64,000 bases of DNA from Rhodobacterales bacterium (GTDB lineage: Bacteria; Pseudomonadota; Alphaproteobacteria; Rhodobacterales; Rhodobacteraceae): NCBI GenBank assembly GCA_025362795.1, contig JANYFE010000057.1, forward strand, positions 1 through 64,000, written 5' to 3'. Both the position numbers and the translations under genes were made by a program. Below the pieces are notes generated by a model. The model ran no database searches, was not told the DNA's origin, and saw only the letters and a list, made by a program, of their open reading frames with translations. Below are positions 16,321-25,448 of this stretch, piece by piece. Numbering within the stretch: the first letter of the stretch is position 1; each line of letters opens with the position of its first letter.

Positions 16321-17700
16321 TCACACCTTCTTCAAGTGATAGGATTTCGGGCGGGTTACGGAATGGAACCCCAGATAGGACAGCGATCCGCCGCGCCCGG
16401 TATCCTTGCAACCGGTCCAGCACAAGGCCGGGTCAAGGTAGTCGGCGCGGTTCATGAATACGGTGCCGGTTTCGATCTGTTGGCCCAAGGCGGCGGCGGT
16501 GTCGTAGTCATTGGTCCAGACCGAGGCGGTCAGGCCGTAGGGGCTGTCGTTCATCAGCCTGATCGCCTCGGCGTCATCCTTGACCTTCATGATCCCGACG
16601 ACCGGGCCAAAGGATTCTTCCATCATCACGCGCATCTTGTGGGTGACATTGGTCAGGATTTGTGGCGCGAGATAAGCACCGCCGTCATCGGCGGGGAAGT
16701 TTTTTGGGTCGATCAGCGGGGTGGCGCCCTGCGCGACGGCCTCGGAAATCTGGTCGCGGACAACCGCTGCGAAACGCTTGTTGGCCATCGGGCCGAGGGT
16801 AGAGGTCTGGTCGAACGGGTTGCCGAGCCGCAACGCATTGACCCAGGCGACCGACTTTTCCACGAAGGCATCATACAGGCTTTCATGGACATAAATCCGC
16901 TCGATCCCGCAGCAGCACTGACCGGCGTTATACATGGCACCATCCATCAGCGTGTCCACCGCGGCATCCAGATTGGCGTCGGCGCGGACGTAGCCGGGGT
17001 CTTTGCCGCCAAGCTCCAGACCCAAGGATGTGAAGGTGCCCGCCGCGGCGCGTTCCATCGCTTGCCCGCCACCGACGGAGCCGGTGAAGTTGACGAAACC
17101 GAACGAACGGGCGGCGATCAGCGCCTCGGTGGTGGCATGGTCGAGGACGACATTCTGGAACACATCGGCAGGAATACCGGCGGCGTGGAAGGCCTCTGCC
17201 AGACGCTCGCCGACCAGCATGGTTTGCGAGGCGTGTTTCAGCACCACGGAATTCCCGGCGATCAAGGCAGGCACGAGAGTGTTGATCGTGGTCAGGTAGG
17301 GGTAGTTCCACGGGGCGACGATGAACACCACGCCGACCGGTTCGCGGGCGATGTAGCGGCGGAACTTGTCGCTGGTCTCGACCATTGTGGGCGCAAGGGT
17401 TTCGGCGGCAATGTCTGACATATATTCAGTACGGGCATTGACGCCGCCAAACTCGCCGCCAAAGCGTGTCGGGCGACCCATTTGCCAGGCGATCTCGTCG
17501 ACCACCCGGTCGTTCATGGCGTTCAGGTTGGCGACGCCTTGTTTGACCAGCGCGATACGTTCGGCCAAGGGCCGCGCCGCCCACGGCTTTTGGGCGGCTT
17601 TGGCGCGGGCGACCATTGTGGTGGCGGCCTCGGGGGTCAGCGGGGTCCGTTCGGCATAGACGCTGCCGTCAACGGGGGAAATCAGTTGGATTGGTTTCAT
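16321..17700 (-). CDS. NAD(P)-dependent aldehyde dehydrogenase
   Basis: A 459-residue ALDH with the oxyanion Asn132 (VAPWNYP), general base Glu229 (LELGGKDP) and catalytic cysteine among Cys262-264 (NAGQCCCGIERI). The adjacent three Cys are unusual but include the standard position. FGPVVGI and GLTASVWTND complete the fold. GAGGAC precedes ATG 17700. Between a glutamine synthetase-like gene and Fe-ADH; expected to oxidise the aldehyde made by the latter. A role for 4-guanidinobutyraldehyde from the aruHI genes is an alternative. Confidence 0.93.
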   Translation of the reverse strand: MKPIQLISPVDGSVYAERTPLTPEAATTMVARAKAAQKPWAARPLAERIALVKQGVANLNAMNDRVVDEIAWQMGRPTRFGGEFGGVNARTEYMSDIAAETLAPTMVETSDKFRRYIAREPVGVVFIVAPWNYPYLTTINTLVPALIAGNSVVLKHASQTMLVGERLAEAFHAAGIPADVFQNVVLDHATTEALIAARSFGFVNFTGSVGGGQAMERAAAGTFTSLGLELGGKDPGYVRADANLDAAVDTLMDGAMYNAGQCCCGIERIYVHESLYDAFVEKSVAWVNALRLGNPFDQTSTLGPMANKRFAAVVRDQISEAVAQGATPLIDPKNFPADDGGAYLAPQILTNVTHKMRVMMEESFGPVVGIMKVKDDAEAIRLMNDSPYGLTASVWTNDYDTAAALGQQIETGTVFMNRADYLDPALCWTGCKDTGRGGSLSYLGFHSVTRPKSYHLKKV

Positions 17701-17709
17701 GGTGTCCTC

Positions 17710-17772
17710 GTAGGGCGCGCATTGATGGCGCACCTGGCGTTGGGGAAGGTGCGCCATGAATGCGCACCCTAC
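17710..17772. repeat. Dispersed palindrome, GTAGGGTGCG family, copy 2
   Basis: Arms of 26 bases (17710-17735 and 17747-17772) pair with two mismatches around an 11-base spacer. The outer ends read GTAGGGCGCG and CGCACCCTAC, close to the inner ends of the arms in copy 1 (2538-2592). It fills the gap between the GS-like stop and the aldehyde dehydrogenase start, within a probable operon. Confidence 0.85.
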
Positions 17773-17776
17773 AAGA

Positions 17777-19144
17777 TCAGGCCCGCTCGAGCAGACGTTG
17801 AAGTTCGAAATCCGTGACGACGCGGTCGGTTTCAGAGATTTCCCAGCGGGCGTTGTGGACGTAATGGTCGATCACATCTTCGCCGAAAGCCTTGCGCAGC
17901 ATGGCCGAACCGGTCAGCAGATCCGCCGCTTCCCGCAGGTTGTGCGGGATTTCGCGGACATTGCCTGCGGCATACATGTCGCCCTTCATCTCTGGTTCCA
18001 GCGCCATCTTCTGTTCGATCCCTTCGAGTCCGGCTGCCAGCAGTGCGGCACAGGTCAGGTAGGGGTTGATGTCGCTGCCGGGAATGCGGCATTCGACCCG
18101 GACCGCCTTGGTATGTTCGCCGCAGACCCGGAAGCCGGCGGTGCGGTTGTCCGCGCTCCACACCGCTTTGGTCGGTGCAAACATGCCGACGGTGAAGCGT
18201 TTGTAGCTGTTGACGTAGGGGGCCAGAAACACAGTGATGTCGCGGGCATAGGCAAGTTGCCCGGCCATGTAGTGCCGCATCAGGTCGGACATGCCGTGTT
18301 CGGCATCGTGGTCAAAGAAGGCGGGTTTGCCATCCTTGGTCCAAAGCGACTGGTGGACGTGGCTGGACGAGCCGGCCTTGCGGTGGTCATACTTGGCCAT
18401 GAACGTCACCGAACGGCCCTTGGTCCAGGCGATTTCCTTGATGCCATGCTTGACGATGGTGTGATTGTCGGCAGTGTCCAGGGCGTCGGAGTATTTGTAG
18501 TTCACCTCCTCTTGCCCGGCGTCGGCTTCGCCCTTGGAATTCTCGATCGGCACACCGGCGCCATACAGGCCGTTGCGGACGGCGCGCATCACCTCTTCTT
18601 CCTTGGTGGTCTGGAAGATGTGGTAATCCTCGTTATAGGCCGAAATCGGCGTCAGGCCGCGAAAGCCGCTGTCACGCAGGGATTCGTAGCTGTTCTCGAA
18701 CAGGTAGAACTCCAGCTCTGTCGCCATCATCGGCTCGAAGCCCAGGGCGCGGGCGCGGGCGACTTGCCGTTTCAGGATGGCACGCGGGGAATGCGGTACG
18801 GGTTCGTGGTTGTGATGGTCCAAAAGGTCGGCCAAAACCAGCGCGGTGCCAGGCAACCAGGGCAAGGGGCGCATCGTGTCAAGGTCGGGCTTCATCACGT
18901 AATCGCCATACCCGGTCGCCCAGTTCGAGGATTTGTAACCCTGAACCGTCGTCATCTCCATATCCACTGCCAGGAGATAGTTGCAGCAATGGGTTTCTTC
19001 ATAGCCGCCATTCACAAAGAAATGCGCCTCGAACCGTTTGCCCATCAAACGACCCTGCATGTCGATGCCGGCCACGATTACCGTGTCGATCGTGCCTTTT
19101 TCGACAGCAGCCTTCAGTTCGTCCAAATTCATGTTTCCGGCCAT
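17777..19144 (-). CDS. Glutamine synthetase family protein (gamma-glutamylamide/polyamine ligase type)
   Basis: A 455-residue GS-fold ATP-dependent ligase. The catalytic core shows MATELEFYLFE (metal-binding Glu), KYSDALDTADNHTIVKHGIKEIA, GSSSHVHQSLW (ATP/Glu site) and RVECRIPGSDINPYLTCAALL. These fit the GlnT/PuuA-like branch that joins glutamate to amines rather than the nitrogen-assimilating GlnA; the Tyr adenylylation loop of GlnA is absent. It lies in an operon with ALDH, Fe-ADH and an amidohydrolase, typical of gamma-glutamyl amine catabolism. The actual amine is not determinable. Confidence 0.88.
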   Translation of the reverse strand: MAGNMNLDELKAAVEKGTIDTVIVAGIDMQGRLMGKRFEAHFFVNGGYEETHCCNYLLAVDMEMTTVQGYKSSNWATGYGDYVMKPDLDTMRPLPWLPGTALVLADLLDHHNHEPVPHSPRAILKRQVARARALGFEPMMATELEFYLFENSYESLRDSGFRGLTPISAYNEDYHIFQTTKEEEVMRAVRNGLYGAGVPIENSKGEADAGQEEVNYKYSDALDTADNHTIVKHGIKEIAWTKGRSVTFMAKYDHRKAGSSSHVHQSLWTKDGKPAFFDHDAEHGMSDLMRHYMAGQLAYARDITVFLAPYVNSYKRFTVGMFAPTKAVWSADNRTAGFRVCGEHTKAVRVECRIPGSDINPYLTCAALLAAGLEGIEQKMALEPEMKGDMYAAGNVREIPHNLREAADLLTGSAMLRKAFGEDVIDHYVHNARWEISETDRVVTDFELQRLLERA

Positions 19145-19210
19145 ATCCGGTCTCTCCCTTGATTATACGCCCGTGTGCCGGGCCTGATCGGTGTGACGCA
19201 CGGAGCGGGG

Positions 19211-19987
19211 TCAGCTGGCTTTGGCTTGCCGCTGGATTTCGACCAGACCAATGTTCAAGACCGGGGCCAGCAGGTCGGCCATCGCATCTTCTGCCGCCGC
19301 CGTGGCGATCAGGTCGTTGCGAATTTCCAGCATCGCATTGGGCAGGCCGTAGGGTGTGGCCTGAACGCGCAGCGTGTGGGTCACATCATCTGCGGCGGAA
19401 TAGGGCGCGTTGAGTTGGGTGTTGAGTTTGGTCTGGCGGGCCGCAGCGTGGATGGCGCGGGCCAGCGTGGGGTCTGCGTCGTGGATCACGCCGAATTCGA
19501 CGGGGCGGGGCTGGCCGAAGTAGATCGGGGTGAAGGAATGGACCGTGATGATCACCGGGCGCAGGCCCAGCGCGATGCGGCGGGCGATCAGGCTGTGGAG
19601 GGCATCATGGAACGGCAGGTAGACCGCCGTGGTCCGGTGCAGGCGTTCGGTCGCAGAGATGTTCGCATTGCCGGGGATATCGTGAATTTCCGACCGCGCG
19701 GGCATTGCGCCCGGCATATCCGGGGCGCGGTTACAGTCATAGATCAGGCGGCTGAGGGTGGCATGGACCAAGGGCGCATCCAGACGTTGCGACAGACCAC
19801 GCGCCAGACCAAGCGCACCCGGATCCCAGGCGATATGGGCGCGGAACAGATCGGGAGAGAGGCCAAGGTCGCCCCATTCCGGGGGAATGTGGTGAGAGGC
19901 GTGTTCGCAGACCAGGATAATCCGCCCCAAAGCGGTTTCATTCTCGATTTTTGGTGCGAACTGCGCCAGTTTGGTCTTGTCTCGCAT
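19211..19987 (-). CDS. N-formylglutamate amidohydrolase family protein
   Basis: A 258-residue hydrolase of family PF05013. Visible motifs are ILVCEHASHHIPPEWGDLGL (metal-binding His), HIAWDPGA, SRLIYDCNRAPD, RTTAVYLPFHDALHSLI, ITVHSFTPIYFGQPRP and the C-terminal NAMLEIRNDLI. HutG-type members release glutamate from N-formylglutamate. Here no hut genes are nearby; with a gamma-glutamylamide ligase beside it, cleavage of a gamma-glutamylated acid is a reasonable inference. ATG 19987 with AGGGGA is chosen; a TTG at 20014 would add nine residues. Confidence 0.88.
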   Translation of the reverse strand: MRDKTKLAQFAPKIENETALGRIILVCEHASHHIPPEWGDLGLSPDLFRAHIAWDPGALGLARGLSQRLDAPLVHATLSRLIYDCNRAPDMPGAMPARSEIHDIPGNANISATERLHRTTAVYLPFHDALHSLIARRIALGLRPVIITVHSFTPIYFGQPRPVEFGVIHDADPTLARAIHAAARQTKLNTQLNAPYSAADDVTHTLRVQATPYGLPNAMLEIRNDLIATAAAEDAMADLLAPVLNIGLVEIQRQAKAS

Positions 19988-20113
19988 CTGCGACGCGTCC
20001 CCTGATTGTGACAACGCTCCGCCTTTGGCGGAAAACTGTCAAGAATGTTTCTGATCTATTTTTTCTGTTACAAAGTTTTCTATTTGGGCAATACCGCGCT
20101 AGACTGACGCGGG

Positions 20114-20992
20114 ATGCGAAAGAGTTTGGCAGTGATGACCCTAGATAGCCAGTTGCGAAGAGCGTTGTCAGCCTTGACGCGGGCAGAGCGACAGTTGGCG
20201 ACGCATGTCCTGTCGCACTACCCGGTGGCGGCGCTGGGATCGATCACGCAACTGGCCAAGGCGGCATTGGTGTCGACGCCGACGGTGGTGCGGCTGGCGC
20301 AAAAGCTGGGCTACAAGGGTTATCCCGATTTCCAGAACGCGCTGCGCGGCGAGGTCGAGGCGATGCTGGTCACGCCCTTGACCAAGCATGACCGGCGGGC
20401 GGGTGGGGTGCCGGATGCCCATATCCTGAACCGATTCGCCGAGGCGATGGTCGGCAATCTGCAAGCGACGCTTAACCAAATTGATCCAGCCGAATTCGAC
20501 ATGGCGGCAGCCTTGCTGGCCGACCCGGCGCGGCGGGTGTTTGCGTTGGGCGGGCGGATCACCCATGCGATGGCGGACTATTTCGCATCCCTGATGAAGG
20601 TCGTGCGGCCCGAGGTGACGCTCATGTCTGACAATGCTGCCGCCTGGCCCCCGGTGCTGCTGGATATGGCGGCGGGGGATGTGCTGCTGGTGTTCGACAT
20701 TCGCCGCTATGAAAACGCGGTGTTGCAGGTCGCCGAGATGGCGCGCGGGCAGGGGGTGGAGATCGTGCTGATCACGGACCGCTGGGTGTCGCCCGCCGCT
20801 GCCCATGCCAGCCACACCTTCTGCTGCCATATCGAGGCACCGTCGGCCTGGGACAGCAATGTGGTGTTGATGGTGCTGGTAGAGACACTGCTGGCAGCGG
20901 TGCAGGACCGGACCTGGGGTGTGACCGAGGGGCGGATGAAGCGGCTGGAGGACATGTATGCGCAGGCGCGGTTCTTTCGGAAGCACCGCTAG
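20114..20992 (+). CDS. MurR/RpiR family transcriptional regulator
   Basis: A 292-residue regulator. The N-terminal HTH_6 domain includes LTRAERQLATHVLSHYPVAALGSITQLAKAALVSTPTVVRLAQKLGYKGYPDFQNALR; the C-terminal SIS domain includes VFALGGRITHAMADYFASLM and DVLLVFDIRRYENAVLQVAEMA. SIS domains of this family usually bind phosphosugars. Divergent from the FGase-GS-ALDH-ADH operon, so it is the likely local regulator. Start ATG 20114 is uncertain; a second ATG at 20135 is possible since neither has a clear ribosome site. The divergent region has an AT-rich stretch. Confidence 0.9.
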   Translation: MRKSLAVMTLDSQLRRALSALTRAERQLATHVLSHYPVAALGSITQLAKAALVSTPTVVRLAQKLGYKGYPDFQNALRGEVEAMLVTPLTKHDRRAGGVPDAHILNRFAEAMVGNLQATLNQIDPAEFDMAAALLADPARRVFALGGRITHAMADYFASLMKVVRPEVTLMSDNAAAWPPVLLDMAAGDVLLVFDIRRYENAVLQVAEMARGQGVEIVLITDRWVSPAAAHASHTFCCHIEAPSAWDSNVVLMVLVETLLAAVQDRTWGVTEGRMKRLEDMYAQARFFRKHR

Positions 20993-21003
20993 CGAAGGCG
21001 CCA

Positions 21004-21024
21004 AGCGGGGGTTTTCGCCCCGCT
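21004..21024. terminator. Possible terminator between convergent rpiR and rimO genes
   Basis: A 7-bp stem AGCGGGG/CCCCGCT with GTTTTCG loop sits 12 bases after the rpiR stop. There is no U-tract, so support is weak. Confidence 0.35.
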
Positions 21025-21087
21025 GAAGGGCGCAGGGTCTGGCGGATTGCCCCAGTCTTGCACTGCGTTCATCATGCGCCGAACGGC

Positions 21088-22467
21088 CTAGACCAGCTTT
21101 CCCCACAGATCGTATTCGCCGGCCTCTTCGACCTCGACCTGCACGAGATCCCCGACCGAAAGCCCCTCGAATCCCGCATCCACGAACAGGTTGCCGTCAA
21201 TCTCTGGCGCATCCGCCTGGGTGCGGCAGGTCGCCCCCTGATCATCAACCTCATCTACGATCACCGGCAACAGCCGCCCGACCTTGGCCGCAAGCTTGCC
21301 TTCGGAAATGATGGCGGCCTTGGCCATGAACCGTTCAAACCGGTCTTGCTTGACCGCTTCGGGCACATGATCCGGCAAAGCGTTCGACCGCGCCCCGGCG
21401 ACGTTTTCGTATTTGAAACAGCCCACCCGGTCGAGCTGCGCCGCGTCCATCCAGTCCAGGAGCACTTGAAACTCGGCCTCGCTCTCGCCCGGGTAGCCGA
21501 CGATAAACGTGCTGCGCAGGGTGATGTCGGGGCAGACGCTCCGCCAGGCCGCGATTTCGTCCAGGGTGCGGGCCGCGGCGGCGGGGCGGGCCATGCGGCG
21601 CAGCACGCCGGGGTCGGCGTGCTGGAACGGAATGTCGAGATAGGGCAGCACCAGCCCTTCGGCCATCAGCGGGATCAGGTCGCGGACATGGGGGTAGGGG
21701 TATACGTAATGCAGCCGCACCCAGGCGCCCAGTTTCCCCATCTCGCGCGACAGGTCGGTCAGATGCGCCCGCACCTCGCCACCCTTCCAGGGGCTCAGGT
21801 CATGCTTGCGGTCCAGCCCATAGGCAGAGGTGTCCTGACTGATGACCAGCAGTTCCTTGACCCCCGCCTCGACCAGTTTTTCCGCCTCACGCAGGATGGC
21901 GTGGGCCGGACGGCTGACCAGACGGCCGCGCATGTCGGGGATGATGCAGAATTTGCACTTGTGGTTGCAGCCCTCGGAAATCTTGAGATAGCTGTAGTGG
22001 CGCGGCGTCAGGCTGACGCCCGTGGCGGGCAACAGGTCGATGAACGGGTCGGGCGAGGGTGGCACGGCGCGGTGAACGGCGTCCAGCACCGCCTCGTATT
22101 GGTGGGGGCCGGTAACGGCCAGAACCTTGGGATGCGCGCCGGTGATGTAGTCCGGTTCCGCCCCCAGACAGCCGGTCACGATCACGCGGCCATTTTCGGC
22201 CAGCGCCTCGCCAATCGCGTCCAGACTTTCCGCCTTGGCACTGTCAAGAAATCCGCAGGTGTTTACGATCACTGCATCCGCGCCTTTGTAATCAGGGCTG
22301 ATGGCGTAACCTTCGGCCCGCAGGCGGGTCAGGATGCGTTCTGAATCGACCAGCGCCTTGGGGCAGCCAAGCGAGACCATGCCGATGGTGGGCTGGCCTT
22401 GACGCCGCGTGTCGGGAATGAAGGACCGGGCAAGGTCGGGGCGGAGATTGGGCGGGTTCTGGGTCAT
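21088..22467 (-). CDS. rimO: Ribosomal protein S12 methylthiotransferase
   Basis: RimO adds a methylthio group to Asp of ribosomal protein S12. The 459-residue protein has the N-terminal MTTase cluster ligands Cys35, Cys71 and Cys100, the radical-SAM triad CNHKCKFC at 167-174, the SAM-domain [15 protein letters not shown] block and a C-terminal TRAM domain ([10 protein letters not shown] to [13 protein letters not shown]). It is distinguished from MiaB by [15 protein letters not shown] 22467 matches the usual family start; the frame stays open upstream to 22710 but that part is Arg/Pro-rich and not family-like. Confidence 0.95.
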   Translation of the reverse strand: MTQNPPNLRPDLARSFIPDTRRQGQPTIGMVSLGCPKALVDSERILTRLRAEGYAISPDYKGADAVIVNTCGFLDSAKAESLDAIGEALAENGRVIVTGCLGAEPDYITGAHPKVLAVTGPHQYEAVLDAVHRAVPPSPDPFIDLLPATGVSLTPRHYSYLKISEGCNHKCKFCIIPDMRGRLVSRPAHAILREAEKLVEAGVKELLVISQDTSAYGLDRKHDLSPWKGGEVRAHLTDLSREMGKLGAWVRLHYVYPYPHVRDLIPLMAEGLVLPYLDIPFQHADPGVLRRMARPAAAARTLDEIAAWRSVCPDITLRSTFIVGYPGESEAEFQVLLDWMDAAQLDRVGCFKYENVAGARSNALPDHVPEAVKQDRFERFMAKAAIISEGKLAAKVGRLLPVIVDEVDDQGATCRTQADAPEIDGNLFVDAGFEGLSVGDLVQVEVEEAGEYDLWGKLV

Positions 22468-22816
22468 GCCGGGGGTATAGCGGAAAGCGTCGCGGGGGTG
22501 AAGGTGGCGGCGTCCAGTTCCGGATGGTTTGAGGAGGCGAGTGATTTCAACAGGTTGGCTTTCAAAAATTAGCGAAGCGTTAGGAATTGGCGGGATTGGG
22601 GAGTCGCGGTCGGGGGCCGTGCGGGCCTGCGATCTACTGCGCCGCGGCTGTGGCCGATACTTCGGGCTTGGGCAAGTCCGGCTTTCAGCGCGGGACAGAG
22701 ATGCGCCCAAAAGTGGCCGATCATTGACGTGACATTGCCGGACCGCTCCCCTAGTTTGGCAGCATTACCATTTCTGCCGGGCCATCCGCCTTGGCACGAC
22801 CCAAAAGGAGCAGGGT
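22468..22816. other. Intergenic region, rimO / PPOX gene
   Basis: A 349-base divergent gap. Apart from the ribosome site AAAGGAGCAGG before 22817, no tRNA, hairpin terminator or convincing gene was seen. A TTGAC motif near 22724 may be part of a promoter for the rightward gene, but no well-spaced -10 was found. Confidence 0.5.
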
Positions 22817-23470
22817 ATGGCCAGCACGGCAGATTTGAAGCCAGAGTATCTGGTGCAGGACGTGGCAGAGTTAAGATCGCTGTTTTCTGAAACGCATCCG
22901 ATGGCCGTCGTCAAATGCCAGACTCGACTGGACAGACATGCGATGGATTTCATTTTGCGCGCCCCGTTCCTGTGTATCGGCACCCAGTCGCCCAATGGAT
23001 CGGCGGATGTCAGCCCCCGGGGGGATCCCTGCGGGTTCGTGAAGGTTCTGGATGAAAAGACCCTGTTGATCCCGGACCGGCCGGGCAACAACCGGCTGGA
23101 CACCCAAAGCAATATCCTCGCCAATCCAAGCGTCGGGTTGCTGTTCATGGTTCCCGGATTTGACGACACGCTGAGGGTGAACGGCAGGGCGCGGATCACG
23201 CGCGACCCGGAATTGCTGGCCCTGACTGCAGTGCAGGACCGGATGCCGACGGTCGCCATCGTGGTCACGGTCGATGAAGTGTTCCTGCATTGCGCCAAGG
23301 CATTTCGACGTTCAAAACTTTGGGACCCAAGCCAGCGGCAGGACCGCAGCGAAATGCCTTCCTTGCTGAAGATCATCCTTGATCAAACGTCCGGGGCTCC
23401 GGAAGACCCAGCACAGATGCAGCAGATCGATGCCGGGCTTGAGATCGACTATCAAAAGACGATGTATTAG
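22817..23470 (+). CDS. Pyridoxamine 5'-phosphate oxidase-family FMN protein (MSMEG_1061-like)
   Basis: A 217-residue cytoplasmic split-barrel flavoprotein. Motifs include DFILRAPFLCIGTQSPNGSADVSPRGDPCGFVKVLD, LIPDRPGNNRLDTQSNILANPSVGLLFMVPG and LRVNGRARITRD, typical of the large MSMEG_1061 subgroup. These bind FMN or F420-type cofactors; substrates are mostly unknown, and it should not be taken as PdxH. AAAAGGAGCAGGGT is a strong ribosome site. Convergent with the SGNH-like gene. Confidence 0.85.
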   Translation: MASTADLKPEYLVQDVAELRSLFSETHPMAVVKCQTRLDRHAMDFILRAPFLCIGTQSPNGSADVSPRGDPCGFVKVLDEKTLLIPDRPGNNRLDTQSNILANPSVGLLFMVPGFDDTLRVNGRARITRDPELLALTAVQDRMPTVAIVVTVDEVFLHCAKAFRRSKLWDPSQRQDRSEMPSLLKIILDQTSGAPEDPAQMQQIDAGLEIDYQKTMY

Positions 23471-23502
23471 GGCGCAATCCAACGGCCTTCGGCTGATCGG
23501 CG

Positions 23503-24633
23503 CTACGTAGCCGGCACGGGTTGCGGCTGAATTGCCGGGGTTTGGCTGGTGATGCGTTCCAGTTGCAGGGCGACCAGACCGCGGACGGCGGGGGCGCGGC
23601 CCCGGGCCAAGTCGGCATCTGGCAGGTCGTCTTCGGCGTCAGCCTCCAGATCGTCTTCTTCGGCCAGGGGTTGCCCGTCCGGGCCCACCACAATGTTGAT
23701 GAAGTCCAGCACATCCTTCGGGCCAAGGTCCAGATGCAGATCGGGGTCAAGAAGGGCGATGCCGAGGGTGGATTTGGTGTAGTTCAGCTTGGCATGCACA
23801 GTTGGCACGATGGCTTGCGCCGCACCAAGGCGGAACACAAGGCCACTGGGTTCGGGGCTGCGCAGGACAATCACGCCCACCACGCGCCAGCGGCCTTGAC
23901 CGGCGCTGGCATGGCCGACCGCGTCTTCGGCGGGGCGGTGGGCGGTGGCGGAGATGAGCCGGTTGGCGAAGGAAAATTCTGTGGTGTTGGTGAAGGATTG
24001 CAAGAAGCGGACCTGATGCAGACGGGTGCCACTGGGCGACGTGACAGCTTTGCCCGGAAAGACCGGCGCGGCAATTTGGCCGCCGACGGCCTTGGCCACC
24101 AATTTGAGCACCGGGCTATCGGCGTCGTAATGCACCCGGTCGGCATATTCGTGCCGCGTGACCCGGCTGGTGCCAAAGCGCTTGCAGTAAAGATCGGTGG
24201 CGACGACTGGGTGCAGGCCATACTGGGCGAGCAACCCGCGCAGGCCGGTAAGGTATGGCGTGGTCTGGCCCTGTTCGGCAAGGCTGGCGGCGGACAGGAC
24301 AAGAGGAATGAAGGATGCGCCGTGTTTGCGGGCGAACAGGATGCACAGCTCGACATAGCGCAGCGCGAAGGCGACCGTGCATCGCCCGGCCGCGATCCAG
24401 TTTTCGTCATTCAGGGCATATTCCCAGATGACGGCATCGCCCGGTGCAAGGGTCGGACCGGATTGCAGGCGGTAAAAGCCCATCGCGGAATTGGTCGCAC
24501 CGATTGACCGGTTGAGCAGGGTCAGCCGGGGCCGGTTGGCCGTCAGAAAGGACACCCAGCCCTTTTTCATCACAGAGTTCGAGCCGCCGATGATGACGGC
24601 CTTCATGTCGGCCTGAAGGCGTTTGGCGGGCAT
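23503..24633 (-). CDS. SGNH/GDSL-like hydrolase-type protein
   Basis: A 376-residue protein without a signal peptide. The N-terminus VIIGGSNSVMKKGWVSFL resembles SGNH block I with nucleophile Ser in GGSNS, and VIWEYALNDENW could hold the block III Asn. The His-containing segment HEYADRVHYDAD may supply the C-terminal base. The last 70 residues are acidic (EEDDLEADAEDDLPDADL). It lies 10 bases downstream of gcrA on the same strand, so co-transcription is likely. A hydrolase or acyltransferase of surface polysaccharide is possible; the function is unknown. Confidence 0.55.
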   Translation of the reverse strand: MPAKRLQADMKAVIIGGSNSVMKKGWVSFLTANRPRLTLLNRSIGATNSAMGFYRLQSGPTLAPGDAVIWEYALNDENWIAAGRCTVAFALRYVELCILFARKHGASFIPLVLSAASLAEQGQTTPYLTGLRGLLAQYGLHPVVATDLYCKRFGTSRVTRHEYADRVHYDADSPVLKLVAKAVGGQIAAPVFPGKAVTSPSGTRLHQVRFLQSFTNTTEFSFANRLISATAHRPAEDAVGHASAGQGRWRVVGVIVLRSPEPSGLVFRLGAAQAIVPTVHAKLNYTKSTLGIALLDPDLHLDLGPKDVLDFINIVVGPDGQPLAEEDDLEADAEDDLPDADLARGRAPAVRGLVALQLERITSQTPAIQPQPVPAT

Positions 24634-24643
24634 GGCTTGTTCC

Positions 24644-25255
24644 CTAGCGCCGCCGATCGCGCCGAGCGCTCATCGGTTGGAAAGCGACGCCGACATGGGC
24701 CTCGCAATAGGGTTTGCCGGCGACAGAGGGCAGGCCGCAGAACCAGAAATCTTCGGTGGCGGGGTCACCGATTGGCCATTTGCAGGTCCGCTCGGTCAGC
24801 TCCATCAGGGTCAGACGTTTGGCGCGCTTTTCCACCTCGCGCACGGAAGCCAGCGCTTCGGGCGAGATTTCGTTGGCAGAGGGTTGCGGCGGCAGCGGTT
24901 GGCCGGCCGGGATGATCGCCTTGCGCATCGGGATCGGGGCGATGGGGGCGGCGGCGGCGGGCGCTGCGGGGGCAGGACGTTCGACCGGGCGCGGCGCAGG
25001 TTCGGCGGCGCGCACCGGTTCCGGCGGCGGGGTTCGCACGGGTTCGGGACGCGGCGCGGCGGCAACCGGTGCCTCTTCTGCCTCGTCCTCGTCCTTGCCA
25101 CCGGGGCCCACGCGGTTCGACAGGCCCAGCCGGTGGACTTTGCCAATCACCGCATTGCGGGTGACACCGCCCAATTCCTTGGCAATCTGGCTGGCCGACT
25201 GGCCTTCGGCCCACATCTTCTTGAGCGTCTCGACGCGCTCATCGGTCCAGGACAT
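24644..25255 (-). CDS. gcrA: Cell-cycle regulator GcrA
   Basis: GcrA is a sigma-70 cofactor of alphaproteobacteria that activates promoters carrying CcrM-methylated GANTC sites. The 203-residue protein starts MSWTDERVETLKKMWAEGQSASQIAKELGGVTRNAVIGKVHRLGL, the diagnostic DNA-binding domain. A Pro/Ala/Glu-rich linker (about 50-115) is followed by the C-terminal RNA-polymerase-contact region with LMELTERTCKWPIGDP, FWFCGLPSVAGKPYCEAHVGVAFQP. Length is typical. Followed closely by the SGNH-like gene. Confidence 0.96.
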   Translation of the reverse strand: MSWTDERVETLKKMWAEGQSASQIAKELGGVTRNAVIGKVHRLGLSNRVGPGGKDEDEAEEAPVAAAPRPEPVRTPPPEPVRAAEPAPRPVERPAPAAPAAAAPIAPIPMRKAIIPAGQPLPPQPSANEISPEALASVREVEKRAKRLTLMELTERTCKWPIGDPATEDFWFCGLPSVAGKPYCEAHVGVAFQPMSARRDRRR

Positions 25256-25448
25256 CAGGGTAACTCCGGGTTTTGGCCTATTGCGGCCATTCTAGACGGG
25301 ACGGCGGTGGATACAAGGCTGGCGGGGCAAGATCAAGGGGCGGCGATTGCAAGCGGTGCCAGGGCTGCTAGGTAGGGTCGATGGGCAGATGTTGCACGAC
25401 CGCCGATCAGACCAAGCCTCGCTGGCGGCGCATGAGTAAAGGGATGGC

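Noticed and set aside
22468-22710. N-terminal extension of rimO
   Set aside because: The frame is open, but the sequence is Arg/Pro-rich and the family begins near MTQNPPN; no ribosome site at the upstream ATG.
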